A stretch of 64,000 nucleotides of DNA, taken from contig NZ_CP015992.1 of the NCBI RefSeq assembly GCF_001708505.1, positions 248,001 through 312,000 on the forward strand. The letters run 5' to 3'. This stretch comes from Pseudomonas sp. TCU-HL1 (lineage in GTDB: Bacteria > Pseudomonadota > Gammaproteobacteria > Pseudomonadales > Pseudomonadaceae). A program made the position numbers and the translations under genes. Every line of letters begins with the position of its first letter. Within the stretch, counting starts at the first letter, position 1. Under the pieces are notes generated by a model. That model saw nothing but the letters and a program-made list of their open reading frames with translations, ran no database searches and had not been told where the DNA came from. Shown here one piece after another: positions 24,474-35,004 of this stretch.

Positions 24474-25067
24474 TCAGAGGAAGGGGCTGAGGATCTGAGG
24501 CATGCCGGTCATGGCGGCCAGGTTGCCGATTACCAGCATGTCCAGCAGTTTCAGGGCAATAAACGCGAAGATCGGGGAAATATCCAGGCCGCCCAGGTTC
24601 GGCAGCAGCTTGCGGATTGGCATCAGCAGCGGCTCGCAGATCTGGTTCACCAACTGGGCGCCGGGGTTGTAGCTGCCGGGTGCGACCCAGGACAGGATCA
24701 CGCTGACGATCAGTGCGAAGAAGAACACCTTCAGGAACAGCGAGGTGACGCCAATGATCGACCAGATCAGCAGCTGCAGCAGGTAGCCGCCGACGCCGTA
24801 GCCCATCAGAGTCAGGGTGACGACCATCAGCAGCAGCTGCACGAGGATGGCCAGCGCCAGGGAGGCCAGATCCAGGCCACCGAAGCCGGGGATGATCTTG
24901 CGCAGCGGGTTGAGCAGCGGCTTGGTGGCGCGCACCACGAACTGGCTAAGCGGGTTGTAGAAGTCGGCGCGTACCAGTTGCAGGATGAAGCGCAGCAGGA
25001 CAATCAGCAGGTAGAGGCTGCCGAGGGTCTGGATCACGTAGATGGCAGCGGTGTTGAGTCCGGTCAT
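24474..25067 (-). CDS. YggT family membrane protein
   Basis: A 197-residue protein of two tandem YggT domains, each with a pair of membrane helices and the conserved RF-x-P-L-x-P-x-R-x-x-x-P motif: first as TKPLLNPLRKIIPGFGG, then as CEPLLMPIRKLLPNLGG. YggT proteins have been linked to osmotic tolerance, cell-envelope integrity or cytochrome assembly-like functions in different lineages, none firmly. It lies between proC and yggU in the conserved order. Confidence 0.9.
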   Translation of the reverse strand: MTGLNTAAIYVIQTLGSLYLLIVLLRFILQLVRADFYNPLSQFVVRATKPLLNPLRKIIPGFGGLDLASLALAILVQLLLMVVTLTLMGYGVGGYLLQLLIWSIIGVTSLFLKVFFFALIVSVILSWVAPGSYNPGAQLVNQICEPLLMPIRKLLPNLGGLDISPIFAFIALKLLDMLVIGNLAAMTGMPQILSPFL

Positions 25068-25077
25068 CGATTACTCC

Positions 25078-25896
25078 TTATTGGCCCAGTTGTTCGGCCA
25101 GTTCAGCCGAACGCCGGTCGGCGGCGTTCAGGGCCTGTTGCACCAGGGCTTCGAAGCCTCCGGCCTGGAAAGTCTTGATCGCCGCTTCGGTAGTGCCATT
25201 GGGCGAGGTCACGCGGCGGCGCAGTTCGGCGGCGTCCACGTCGCTGGACACGGCCATGCGTGCAGCGCCAAGGGCGGTCTGCAGGGTCAGTTGCTCGGCG
25301 GTGGTGCGGGGTAGGCCAAGCTTCTCACCAGCTGCGGTCATGGCTTCCATCAGCAGGAAGAAGTAGGCCGGGCCGCTGCCGGATACGGCGGTCACGGCGT
25401 CGATCAGCCGCTCTTCTTCCAGCCAGAGGGCGATGCCCACGGCCGATAGCAGTTGCTCGGCCTGCTCGCGCTGGGCGGCGCTGACCTCGGTGTTGGCGTA
25501 CAGGCCGCTAACGCCCTGGCGCAGCAACGCCGGGGTGTTGGGCATGCAGCGCACGATCGGGCGCGGGCCGAGCCAGGCGGCCAGGCTGGCGCAGGTGATG
25601 CCGGCGGCAATGGAAACCACCAGTTGGCCATCCTTCAGGCTGGGCGCCAGGGCCTGGCAGACGCTCTTCATGACTTGCGGTTTGGTCGCCAGGACCACCA
25701 CGTCGGCACCGTCCACGGAGTCGGCGTTGCTTTCGACCACTGTGATGCCGTGTTCGGCGGCGATTTTCGCGCGTTGTTCGACGCCTGGGTCGCTGGCGCG
25801 GATATGGTCGGCGGCGACGCCTTGGGCGCGCAGGCCGCCGATCAGGCTGGCGGCCATGTTACCGGCGCCGATGAATGCAATGCGGGGAGTGCTCAT
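25078..25896 (-). CDS. proC: Pyrroline-5-carboxylate reductase ProC
   Basis: A 272-residue NAD(P)H-dependent reductase for the last step of proline synthesis. The Rossmann motif IAFIGAGNMAASLIGGL opens the protein, and the C-terminal domain has the conserved AVSGSGPAYFFLLMEAM and RRRVTSPNGTTEAAI active-site segments. The start at 25896 (MSTPRIAF) is chosen because the fold begins there and an aaggaa site precedes it; a 15-residue upstream extension is unlikely. It sits between yggS and yggT. Confidence 0.95.
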   Translation of the reverse strand: MSTPRIAFIGAGNMAASLIGGLRAQGVAADHIRASDPGVEQRAKIAAEHGITVVESNADSVDGADVVVLATKPQVMKSVCQALAPSLKDGQLVVSIAAGITCASLAAWLGPRPIVRCMPNTPALLRQGVSGLYANTEVSAAQREQAEQLLSAVGIALWLEEERLIDAVTAVSGSGPAYFFLLMEAMTAAGEKLGLPRTTAEQLTLQTALGAARMAVSSDVDAAELRRRVTSPNGTTEAAIKTFQAGGFEALVQQALNAADRRSAELAEQLGQ

Positions 25897-25909
25897 GAAT
25901 GCTTCCTTA

Positions 25910-26602
25910 TCAATGCGGGGGCTGGCCGTAGTCGCGGGCACCGAACAGCGCGGTACCGATGCGTACCCAGGTGGCGCCTTCGGCGATGGCCGCTTCGAGG
26001 TCGTGGCTCATGCCCATGGACAGGGTGTCCGGGGAGGGGTTCAGTGCCGCCAGCAACTGGCGCAGGCGTGCGAAGGCGGCGTGTTGCTCCGCCGGGTCTT
26101 CCGTCGGTTCGGGGATGGCCATCAGACCGCGCAGGCGCAGGTTCGGCAGCTTGGCCACGGCGGCGGCCAGGGCCGGCAGTTCCTCAGGGGTGCAGCCGGA
26201 TTTGCTGGCTTCACCGCTGACGTTCACCTGCAGGCACAGGTTCAGCGGCGGCAGATGCGCGGGGCGCTGGGCGGAGAGGCGTTCGGCGATCTTCAGCCGG
26301 TCCACTGAGTGCACCCAGTGGAAATGTTCGGCAATGGATTTGGTCTTGTTCGACTGGATCGGACCAATGAAGTGCCAGGTCAGCGCGAGGTCCTGGAGCT
26401 CGACTTGCTTGCTCAGCGCTTCTTGCAGGTAGTTCTCGCCGAAATCGGCCACGCCGGCAGCGAAGGCTTCGCGGATGGCAGCAGCGGGTTTGGTCTTGCT
26501 CACGGCCAGCAGGCCAATGCTCGAAAATTCTCGCCCAGAGGCTTGCGCCGCCTCACGGATACGCGCGCGAACCTTTGCAATATTGTCTGCTATCGTGGAC
26601 AT
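25910..26602 (-). CDS. yggS: YggS family PLP homeostasis protein
   Basis: A 230-residue PLP-binding TIM-barrel protein (COG0325, PLPBP) that controls free pyridoxal phosphate levels rather than catalysing a reaction. The PLP lysine is in LLAVSKTKP, and FGENYLQEA, WHFIGPIQSNKT and GMSHDLEAAIAEGATWVRIGTALFG (residues about 200-225) are intact. The ATG at 26602 (MSTIADNIAKV) fits the family start; the 34-residue extension upstream does not. It heads the proC operon and is divergent from pilT. Confidence 0.94.
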   Translation of the reverse strand: MSTIADNIAKVRARIREAAQASGREFSSIGLLAVSKTKPAAAIREAFAAGVADFGENYLQEALSKQVELQDLALTWHFIGPIQSNKTKSIAEHFHWVHSVDRLKIAERLSAQRPAHLPPLNLCLQVNVSGEASKSGCTPEELPALAAAVAKLPNLRLRGLMAIPEPTEDPAEQHAAFARLRQLLAALNPSPDTLSMGMSHDLEAAIAEGATWVRIGTALFGARDYGQPPH

Positions 26603-26766
26603 TACCTGCGCTCTACAGCCCGGCCTGAGTGGGGTCTGCGGCATTCTAACTGCCGCCGGAAAATGTAGCGAGCGACGGCCAGGCTGATCGGCTTCCATCG
26701 CCACGCGGCCCGGTGCAGTGATAATTCAGCGGTCTGCGAACCGTTTGCCTGGAATTGGGGAGCCCC

Positions 26767-27801
26767 ATGGACATTACTGAGCTGCTTGCGTTCAGCGCCA
26801 AGCAGGGCGCGTCGGACCTGCATCTCTCGGCCGGCCTGCCGCCCATGATTCGCGTCGATGGCGACGTGCGCCGGATCAACTTGCCGGCCCTGGACCACAA
26901 GCAGGTCCACGCGCTGATCTACGACATCATGAACGACAAGCAGCGCAAGGATTACGAGGAATTCCTCGAAACCGACTTCTCCTTCGAAGTCCCTGGCGTC
27001 GCGCGTTTCCGGGTCAACGCCTTCAACCAGAACCGCGGCTCCGGCGCCGTGTTCCGGACCATTCCTTCCAAGGTGCTGACCATGGAAGACCTGGGGATGG
27101 GCGAGATCTTCAAGAAGATCTCCGATGTGCCCCGTGGCCTGGTGCTGGTCACCGGCCCGACCGGTTCGGGCAAGTCCACCACCCTGGCGGCGATGCTCGA
27201 CTACCTGAACAGCACCAAGTACCACCACATCCTCACCGTGGAAGACCCGATCGAATTCGTCCACGAATCGAAAAAGTGCCTGATCAACCAGCGGGAAGTG
27301 CACCGTGACACCCTGGGCTTCAACGAAGCCCTGCGCTCGGCCCTGCGTGAGGACCCGGACATCATCCTGGTGGGCGAGATGCGTGACCTGGAAACCATTC
27401 GCCTGGCGCTGACCGCCGCGGAAACCGGTCACCTGGTGTTCGGCACCCTGCACACCACCTCTGCGGCCAAGACCATCGACCGGGTGGTCGACGTGTTCCC
27501 CGCCGAGGAAAAGTCCATGGTCCGCTCCATGCTGTCCGAGTCCCTCCAGTCGGTGATCTCCCAGACCCTGCTGAAGAAGATCGGCGGCGGCCGGGTGGCG
27601 GCCCACGAGATCATGATCGGCACGCCGGCCATCCGTAACCTGATTCGCGAAGACAAGGTGGCGCAGATGTACTCCGCCATCCAGACCGGCGGCTCGCTCG
27701 GCATGCAGACCCTCGACATGTGCCTCAAGGGCCTGGTCGCCAAGGGGCTGGTCAGCCGCGAGAGCGCTCGGGAAAAGGCCAAGAGCCCGGAAAACTTCTG
27801 A
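26767..27801 (+). CDS. pilT: Twitching motility retraction ATPase PilT
   Basis: A 344-residue type IV pilus retraction motor, a cytoplasmic hexameric ATPase. An N-terminal PAS-like domain is followed by Walker A GPTGSGKST (residues 130-138), the Asp box, Walker B IILVGEMRD and the His box GTLHTTSA. The AIRNLIRE motif needed for retraction in PilT is present near residue 288. ATG at 26767 matches the known protein start and a gggag ribosome site. It is divergent from yggS, and pilU follows 39 bases downstream. Confidence 0.97.
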   Translation: MDITELLAFSAKQGASDLHLSAGLPPMIRVDGDVRRINLPALDHKQVHALIYDIMNDKQRKDYEEFLETDFSFEVPGVARFRVNAFNQNRGSGAVFRTIPSKVLTMEDLGMGEIFKKISDVPRGLVLVTGPTGSGKSTTLAAMLDYLNSTKYHHILTVEDPIEFVHESKKCLINQREVHRDTLGFNEALRSALREDPDIILVGEMRDLETIRLALTAAETGHLVFGTLHTTSAAKTIDRVVDVFPAEEKSMVRSMLSESLQSVISQTLLKKIGGGRVAAHEIMIGTPAIRNLIREDKVAQMYSAIQTGGSLGMQTLDMCLKGLVAKGLVSRESAREKAKSPENF

Positions 27802-27840
27802 TCCGCCTGAACGGCGTCGGACCCTCACTGCGAGAACGTC

Positions 27841-28986
27841 ATGGAATTCGAGAAACTGCTGCGCCTGATGGTGGAAAAAGGTGGTTCCGACCTCTTCATC
27901 ACCGCAGGCGTGCCGCCGTCGATGAAGGTCAACGGCAAGATCATGCCGGTGACCAAGAACGCGATGTCCCCGGAAATGACGCGGGAAACCGTGCTCGGTG
28001 TGATGAACGAGCAGCAGCGCCGCGACTTTGCCGAAAACCACGAGTGCAACTTCGCCATCAGTGCGCGGGGCATCGGCCGTTTCCGCGTCAGCGCCTTTTA
28101 CCAGCGCAACCTGGTGGGTATGGTGCTGCGCCGGATCGAAACCACCATCCCCACCATCGATGAGCTGAAGCTGCCGGAAATCCTCAAGAAGCTGTCGCTG
28201 ACCAAGCGCGGCCTGGTGCTCTTCGTCGGTGCCACCGGTACCGGCAAGTCCACGTCCCTGGCGGCGATGATCGGCCACCGCAACAAGAACAGCAGCGGCC
28301 ACATCATCTCCATCGAAGACCCGATCGAATTCATCCACCAGCACCAGAGCTGCATTGTCACGCAGCGCGAAGTGGGCATCGACACCGAGTCCTTCGAAGT
28401 GGCGCTGAAGAACACCCTGCGCCAGGCGCCGGACGTGATCCTGATTGGCGAGGTGCGAACCCGCGAGACCATGGACCACGCCGTCGCCTTCGCCGAAACC
28501 GGTCACCTGTGCCTGGCCACCCTGCACGCCAACAACGCCAACCAGGCGCTGGACCGCATCATCAACTTCTTCCCCGCCGACCGGCAGCAGCAGGTGTGGA
28601 TGGACCTGTCGCTGAACCTCAAGGCCATCGTCGCCCAGCAGCTGGTGCCAACCCCGGATGGCAAGGGCCGCCGTGCAGTGATCGAAGTGCTGCTGAACAC
28701 ACCGCTGGCCGCCGACCTGATCCGCAAGGGTGAGGTGCATGAGCTCAAGGCCCTGATGAAGCGCTCCACCGAGCACGGCATGCAGACCTTCGACCAGGCG
28801 CTCTACAACCTTTATTCCCAGGGCGAGATCACCTACGAAGATGCCTTGCTCTACGCCGACTCGGCCAACGACCTGCGCCTGTTGATCAAGCTGGGTTCAG
28901 AGACCGACGGCGAACACCTGCAGCACATGAGCGACGGCCTGTCGCTACAGGTCTCGGAAGAAGACCCGGGTCGCCGCTTCCGTTAA
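27841..28986 (+). CDS. pilU: PilT-like accessory retraction ATPase PilU
   Basis: A 381-residue PilT paralogue. Walker A is GATGTGKST (residues 130-138), Walker B ILIGEVRTRE, and the His box ATLHANNA. Its C-terminal tail is longer than that of PilT, as usual for PilU. PilU supports PilT-dependent retraction, especially against load. It follows pilT by 39 bases and ends in a strong terminator, so pilTU form one operon. Confidence 0.96.
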   Translation: MEFEKLLRLMVEKGGSDLFITAGVPPSMKVNGKIMPVTKNAMSPEMTRETVLGVMNEQQRRDFAENHECNFAISARGIGRFRVSAFYQRNLVGMVLRRIETTIPTIDELKLPEILKKLSLTKRGLVLFVGATGTGKSTSLAAMIGHRNKNSSGHIISIEDPIEFIHQHQSCIVTQREVGIDTESFEVALKNTLRQAPDVILIGEVRTRETMDHAVAFAETGHLCLATLHANNANQALDRIINFFPADRQQQVWMDLSLNLKAIVAQQLVPTPDGKGRRAVIEVLLNTPLAADLIRKGEVHELKALMKRSTEHGMQTFDQALYNLYSQGEITYEDALLYADSANDLRLLIKLGSETDGEHLQHMSDGLSLQVSEEDPGRRFR

Positions 28987-29001
28987 GCTCGCGCCCGCAA
29001 A

Positions 29002-29025
29002 GAAGCCCGCCTCGGCGGGCTTCTT
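29002..29025 (+). terminator. Rho-independent terminator after pilU
   Basis: A perfect 10-bp stem (gaagcccgcc / ggcgggcttc) with a two-base loop begins 16 bases after the pilU stop and ends in a short T-rich tail. Confidence 0.85.
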
Positions 29026-29061
29026 CATGTCCGCACACATTCGCACCCTGCAGGAGGCAAC

Positions 29062-29457
29062 ATGAACTCAACCCAGGACACCCACAGCAAGGCCATCGGT
29101 TACCTGCTCTGGATCTTCGGATTCCTCGGCTCCCACCGTTTCTACTACGGCAAGCCGATCACCGGGACGCTCTGGTTCTTCACCCTGGGCCTGTTCTTCA
29201 TCGGCTGGATCATCGACCTGTTCCTGATCCCATCCATGGACCGCGAGGCGTCACTGCGTTTCAACGCCGGCCAGTACGACTACAACGTCGCCTGGATCCT
29301 GCTGACCTTCCTTGGCGTGTTCGGCGTGCACCGCATGTACCAGGGCAAGTGGATCAGCGGCATCCTCTACCTGTTCACCGGCGGCTTCTTCCTCATCGGC
29401 GTGCTCTACGATTTCTGGACACTGAACACCCAGGTTTCCGTGCTCAACGCGCGCTGA
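29062..29457 (+). CDS. TM2 domain protein with two tandem TM2 units
   Basis: A 131-residue inner-membrane protein made of two TM2 domains of about 60 residues. Unit 1 has GYLLWIFGFLGSHRFYYGK and unit 2 has AWILLTFLGVFGVHRMYQGK, each with the conserved G-x-H-R-x-Y-x-G turn between two helices, and each ends in an IGWIIDLF/IGVLYDFW segment. The internal duplication is unmistakable. TM2 proteins are of unknown function in bacteria. It has a strong aggagg ribosome site and stands between pilTU and the cystathionine genes. Confidence 0.88.
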   Translation: MNSTQDTHSKAIGYLLWIFGFLGSHRFYYGKPITGTLWFFTLGLFFIGWIIDLFLIPSMDREASLRFNAGQYDYNVAWILLTFLGVFGVHRMYQGKWISGILYLFTGGFFLIGVLYDFWTLNTQVSVLNAR

Positions 29458-29471
29458 GCCGAGCATTTCCT

Positions 29472-29549
29472 TGTGGGGGCGAATTCATTGACTGACTGGA
29501 CCGCCAGGGCGGGCCTGCGATGCCCTTCGCGAATGAATTCGCTCCCACA
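29472..29549. repeat. Inverted pair of REP-like elements
   Basis: An 18-base arm at 29472-29489 is repeated in reverse complement at 29532-29549 with one mismatch, flanking 42 bases. Each arm is the tgggggcgaattcatt unit seen elsewhere in the window. The pair lies between the TM2 gene and cystathionine beta-synthase and contains no coding sequence. Confidence 0.8.
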
Positions 29550-29671
29550 GGATCAATTCCCCTCGGTTTGACCCCTTCGTCGGAACCCATGGCGGGTCTC
29601 CGGCTCGCGGCCTATGTTCCAGCGTGGGGCGCCTGCTTCGCCCCTGCCTGGTCGCGCAAGGAGGTGACGCC

Positions 29672-31047
<1,376 letters not shown>

Positions 31048-31051
<4 letters not shown>

Positions 31052-32232
31052 GTCAGCAGGACGACACATTCCCTCGCGCCTTCGCCACCCGCGTGATCCA
31101 CGCTGGGCAGGCCCCCGACCCGTCCACCGGGGCCATCATGCCGCCGATCTATGCCAACTCCACCTATGCCCAGCAAAGCCCAGGCGTACACAAGGGGCTG
31201 GACTACGGCCGTTCCCACAATCCCACGCGCTGGGCCTTGGAACGCTGCGTCGCGGACCTGGAAGGCGGCGCCCAGGCCTTCGCTTTCGCGTCCGGGCTGG
31301 CGGCCATCTCCACGGTGCTGGAGCTGCTCGACAGCGGCTCCCACATCGTTGCCAGCAACGACCTCTACGGCGGCACCTTCCGCCTCTTCGAGCGGGTGCG
31401 CCGCGTAAGCGCCGGGCACCACTTCAGCTTCGTCGACTTCAGCGACATCGGCGCGATCGGTGCGGCGCTGACCGACGACACCCGCATGCTCTGGGTGGAA
31501 ACCCCGAGCAATCCGCTGCTGCGCCTGGCCGACCTCAGTGCCATCGTGGCGCTCTGCCGGGGGCGCGGCATCATCCTGGTGGCCGACAACACTTTCGCCA
31601 GCCCCTGGGTGCAGCGGCCGCTGGACCTGGGCTTCGACCTGGTGGTGCATTCCACCACCAAGTACCTCAACGGCCACTCCGACGTGATCGGTGGCATCGC
31701 CATCGTCTCCGGTGACATCCGCTGCGAGCCGCTGCGCGAGCGCCTGGGCTTCCTGCAGAACGCAGTGGGTGCCATCGCCGGGCCCTTCGACGCCTTCCTC
31801 ACCCTGCGTGGGGTGAAGACCCTGGCGTTGCGCATGGAGCGCCACTGCAGCAATGCCCTGGAGCTGGCCCGCTGGCTGGAGCGCCAGCCACAAGTGGCGC
31901 GGGTTTACTACCCCGGCCTGGAGTCGCATCCGCAGCACGTGCTGGCGCAGCGGCAGATGCACGGTTTCGGCGGGATGATCTCCCTGGACCTGGCCAGCGA
32001 CCTGACGGGCACCCGGCGCTTCCTCGAAGCGGTACGCATCTTCACCCTGGCCGAGAGCCTGGGCGGGGTGGAGAGCCTGATCGAACACCCGGCGATCATG
32101 ACCCACGCCAGCATCCCGGCGGAGATCCGCGCGCAGCTGGGTATCGGCGATTCCCTGGTGCGGCTGTCGGTGGGCGTGGAAGACGTGGAAGACCTGCGCG
32201 CGGATTTGGCGCAGGCGTTGGGGAAGGTTTGA
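31048..32232 (+). CDS. Cystathionine gamma-lyase (Cys/Met metabolism PLP enzyme)
   Basis: A 394-residue enzyme of the cystathionine gamma-synthase/lyase family. PLP forms a Schiff base with Lys205 in HSTTKYLNGHSD; the PLP-stacking Tyr lies in NDLYGGT; and the substrate-binding SLGGVESLIEHPA segment is intact. Coupling to cystathionine beta-synthase argues for the lyase direction (cystathionine to cysteine, 2-oxobutyrate and ammonia), but gamma-synthase activity cannot be excluded from sequence. It corresponds to PAO1 PA0400. The gene that should follow in that genome order (PyrC') lies 31 kb away here. Confidence 0.9.
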
Positions 32233-32510
32233 AGGCGGCAATCCAGGATCGACCCCGCGCTGGTTGATGGCTTTCCCCCTCGCCCCAACCCTCTCCCTCA
32301 TGGAGAGGGGGCAGTTTGGCGCGCGTTGGTCGCCTGGATGCAATCCGGGGGCGGCGCTTCAGGAAAACACCGACCTTGCCGGCGTGAGTCACCCCTCTCC
32401 CTTCAGGGGCGAAGAGGCACGCCTTTGGAAGCACTGCTTCCGGTGTCGATGAGCGCCTTAGCGCGAAGCGCTAAGGCCGGGGCGCAGAGCGGGGGGCGGG
32501 GGTGAGGGCC
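32233..32510. repeat. Gene-free junction with two foldbacks, likely rearrangement boundary
   Basis: No coding sequence is visible. Foldback 1 is 32289-32296 with 32302-32309 (ccctctcc / ggagaggg), part of a ccctcgcccc-aaccctctcc phrase that recurs in many Pseudomonas intergenic regions. Foldback 2 is a perfect 10-bp stem (32455-32464 with 32468-32477) with a gaa loop and can serve transcripts from either side. The region joins the PA0400-like gene to the PA0305-like gene, which are not adjacent in PAO1. Confidence 0.65.
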
Positions 32511-34892
32511 TCAGCTCCCAGGCACCAGTGTCAGCACCTCACGGCTATTGGCCTTCACTTCATCCTCGGCGAAGTGCATCGGCACGTACTCGCCACGCAT
32601 GTAGGCCTCGGCCTGGTCCTTGTAGTGGCGGTCGAAGGGCACGCCGCTCTGGCCCACCGGGTTGATGCCCAGCGCATGTCCGGCGTCGGCCATGTCCACC
32701 AGGCGACGGGTGGAGGGGCCGTGGAACACTTCCCAAGGGGCCGGGCCGACGCGGTGGGAGAGGTTGTTGGGCACCTCGTGACCACCCGGCGCGGCGAAGG
32801 GCCCGACGTTGAACAGCAGGTTCAGCGGCTTCTGCTGGCCCAGCGGATGGCCGTGGGTCAGGGTGTGGCCCTTGCCCCACTGCCATTTAGAACTGTCCTC
32901 GCCCAGGGTCTCTTTCAGGTGCGCCAGGCTCGCCTTCCAGGCGGCCTTGACCACTTCCGCGCGGTTTTCCTTTTGCGGCGTATCGCGCTTGTCCCACCAG
33001 GGCGAGGTCGGGTCGCCGGTCAGGCGCGGCAGGGCGGCGTCGAGAATGCGCGTCTGCAGCAGGCTGTCGAAGAACGAATCGCCCAGCTCGTCGCGCATCA
33101 GTGCATTGGCCAGCTCGTACGTGAGCTGGTTGAACAGCGTGGCGGCGGTGGACTCCAGCGGATGGTCGCCTTGCCAGCTGGCGAGCTGCTCCACCAGGGC
33201 GCGCTCGGTGTCGTCCGCCGCTGCCGCACGCAGGTCGCCGAGAATCGGCGCGAGCAGGCGCGGGCCATAGCCGGTGGTGGTATCCAGTTGCAGCGCCTGG
33301 CTGTTTTGTACATCCCATTTCACACCGGGTTCGGCCAGGCGCTGGTTCAGGCGCACGCCGCGATCCGGCAGGTTGTAGTAGCCCGGAATGGCCACGCCCG
33401 TGGGTGACAACGGCTGGTAGTTGGCCGATACGATGTAGCCGCGCTCCGGGTTTTCTTCATGGGGGTTGGCGCTGAAGGGCAGGTAGCCGGGCTTGTCCGC
33501 CTCGCCTGTGCTGCCGTCAAGGATGAAGTACGGGTTCACGCCGTCAGGGCGCTGCGGCAGCTTCGCCGACGCCCACCAGCCGATGTCGCCGCTGGCGTTG
33601 ACCCAGATCACGTTGAGGCCGGGCGAGTGGATTTTCTCGGCGGCAGTGCGGGCCTTGTCCAGGCTGTCGGCGCGGTTGAGCTGGTAGAAGGCGTCGAGGA
33701 TCGGGTTCTCGGTTTCCAGGAAGGCCCACCACATGGCAATGGGCGTCTTGCCAGCGGCTGCGCCCAGGGCGTCGTTGATGACGGGGCCGTGGGGCGAGCG
33801 GCGCAGGGTCAGCTTGACCGGCTCGCCGTCCTTGACCTGGAGGGTTTCTTCGCGGCTCTCCAGATCCACCCACTTGCCCTGGTACCAGACCTGGTTGGGA
33901 TTGTCGGGGTTGCTCTTCTCGGCGATCAGGTCGAGGTCGTCATTCTGGAACATGGTCAGGCTCCAGGCGAACTGACGGTTGTGCCCCAGGGAGGCGACCG
34001 GGTTCAGGGCCTGGTGGTGGCCGTAGAGTTCGAAGCCCGGATAGCTCAGCTGCGCCTCGTACCACACCGCCGGTACGGCGAAACGGATATGCGGGTCGCC
34101 GGCCAGCAATGGCTTGCCGCTGGCGGTGCGGCTGCCGGACACGGCCCAGGCGTTGCTGCCCTCGAATTGTGGCAGTCCGGCGTCGACCAGCGCCTGCTGG
34201 CTGAGTTGGGCGAGGCGGCTGAGGTCCTGCCAGTCGCCCTGGGCGAGTGGCTGGCCGATGACGCCTTCGGGGTGCCAGTCGAGGTCGAAGGCCTTGAGAT
34301 AATCGGCCCCCAGTTCATCGCGCACGTAGGTGATGGCGGGCTCGGTGCGGAAGGCGGCGGCGAAGCTGTAGGCCATGTAGCCGGCCACCGACAGAGTGTC
34401 GGCGACGGTGAAGGGGCGCTTCTCGATGCCCAGCAGGTCGAACTCCACCGGTGCCGGGCGGCTGTCCTGGTACTGGTTGATGCCGTCGAGATAGGCCTGC
34501 AGGGCCTTGGTGGCCGGGCTGTCCTTGTCCATCTTGCGGGCGTATTCGTCGGCGTGGGCGCGAATCCCCAGGGTGCGGAACAGGCGATCGGTGTCCACCA
34601 GACGGGCGCCGAGGATTTCGGCAAGCTCGCCACGGGCCAGGCGGCGCAGCATTTCCATCTGGAACAGGCGGTCCTGGGCATGGACGAAGCCCAGGGCCCG
34701 GTACAGGTCGGCTTCGTTGGCGGCCTGGATATGCGGCACGCCACGCTCGTCGTAGCGCACCGTCACCGGGGCCTGGAGATGGGCCAGGGCCAGCTCGCCG
34801 TCGCGCAGCGGTTTCTTGCTCTCGCTGTACCAGGCGGCGCCAGCAGCGGCCGAGGCGATGATCACGGCCAGGGCGGTCAGGGTGCGTTTCAT
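32511..34892 (-). CDS. hacB: Penicillin acylase family AHL acylase (HacB-like)
   Basis: A 793-residue Ntn hydrolase. A signal peptide or anchor covers residues 1-21. The alpha subunit runs to about residue 245; Ser246 in EGSNAW is the N-terminal nucleophile of the beta subunit exposed by autocatalytic cleavage, and the oxyanion Asn lies in LTMFQNDDLD-type and downstream NPV segments. The order (acylase divergent from an AraC regulator) matches PAO1 PA0305-PA0306, where the acylase degrades long-chain acyl-homoserine lactones. Acyl preference cannot be read here. A divergent AraC-type regulator lies 112 bases upstream. Confidence 0.88.
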   Translation of the reverse strand: MKRTLTALAVIIASAAAGAAWYSESKKPLRDGELALAHLQAPVTVRYDERGVPHIQAANEADLYRALGFVHAQDRLFQMEMLRRLARGELAEILGARLVDTDRLFRTLGIRAHADEYARKMDKDSPATKALQAYLDGINQYQDSRPAPVEFDLLGIEKRPFTVADTLSVAGYMAYSFAAAFRTEPAITYVRDELGADYLKAFDLDWHPEGVIGQPLAQGDWQDLSRLAQLSQQALVDAGLPQFEGSNAWAVSGSRTASGKPLLAGDPHIRFAVPAVWYEAQLSYPGFELYGHHQALNPVASLGHNRQFAWSLTMFQNDDLDLIAEKSNPDNPNQVWYQGKWVDLESREETLQVKDGEPVKLTLRRSPHGPVINDALGAAAGKTPIAMWWAFLETENPILDAFYQLNRADSLDKARTAAEKIHSPGLNVIWVNASGDIGWWASAKLPQRPDGVNPYFILDGSTGEADKPGYLPFSANPHEENPERGYIVSANYQPLSPTGVAIPGYYNLPDRGVRLNQRLAEPGVKWDVQNSQALQLDTTTGYGPRLLAPILGDLRAAAADDTERALVEQLASWQGDHPLESTAATLFNQLTYELANALMRDELGDSFFDSLLQTRILDAALPRLTGDPTSPWWDKRDTPQKENRAEVVKAAWKASLAHLKETLGEDSSKWQWGKGHTLTHGHPLGQQKPLNLLFNVGPFAAPGGHEVPNNLSHRVGPAPWEVFHGPSTRRLVDMADAGHALGINPVGQSGVPFDRHYKDQAEAYMRGEYVPMHFAEDEVKANSREVLTLVPGS

Positions 34893-34950
34893 GCACGGAA
34901 CTCCTTGTTGTTAGGGTCGCGGCATTCTCCTCAGCCGGGCCCTGGCAGGC

Positions 34951-34989
34951 ATTGACCAAATACTTGCGAACTGAAAGTCTTCGGTCAAT
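34951..34989. promoter_or_regulatory. Inverted ATTGACC/GGTCAAT sites between hacB and araC-type gene
   Basis: ATTGACC at 34951-34957 and GGTCAAT at 34983-34989 are perfect inverted copies with centres 32 bases apart, about three helical turns. They lie in the 112-base divergent promoter region, 16 bases before the AraC-type start. This spacing suits a protein dimer contacting both sites, most simply the adjacent AraC-family product. Binding is inferred. Confidence 0.5.
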
Positions 34990-35004
34990 TCCGTGGAGCC
35001 TGCC

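Noticed and set aside
26602..28776. A 724-codon minus-strand reading frame opposite pilT and pilU
   Set aside because: Same reason: the opposite strand carries PilT and PilU with complete motifs.
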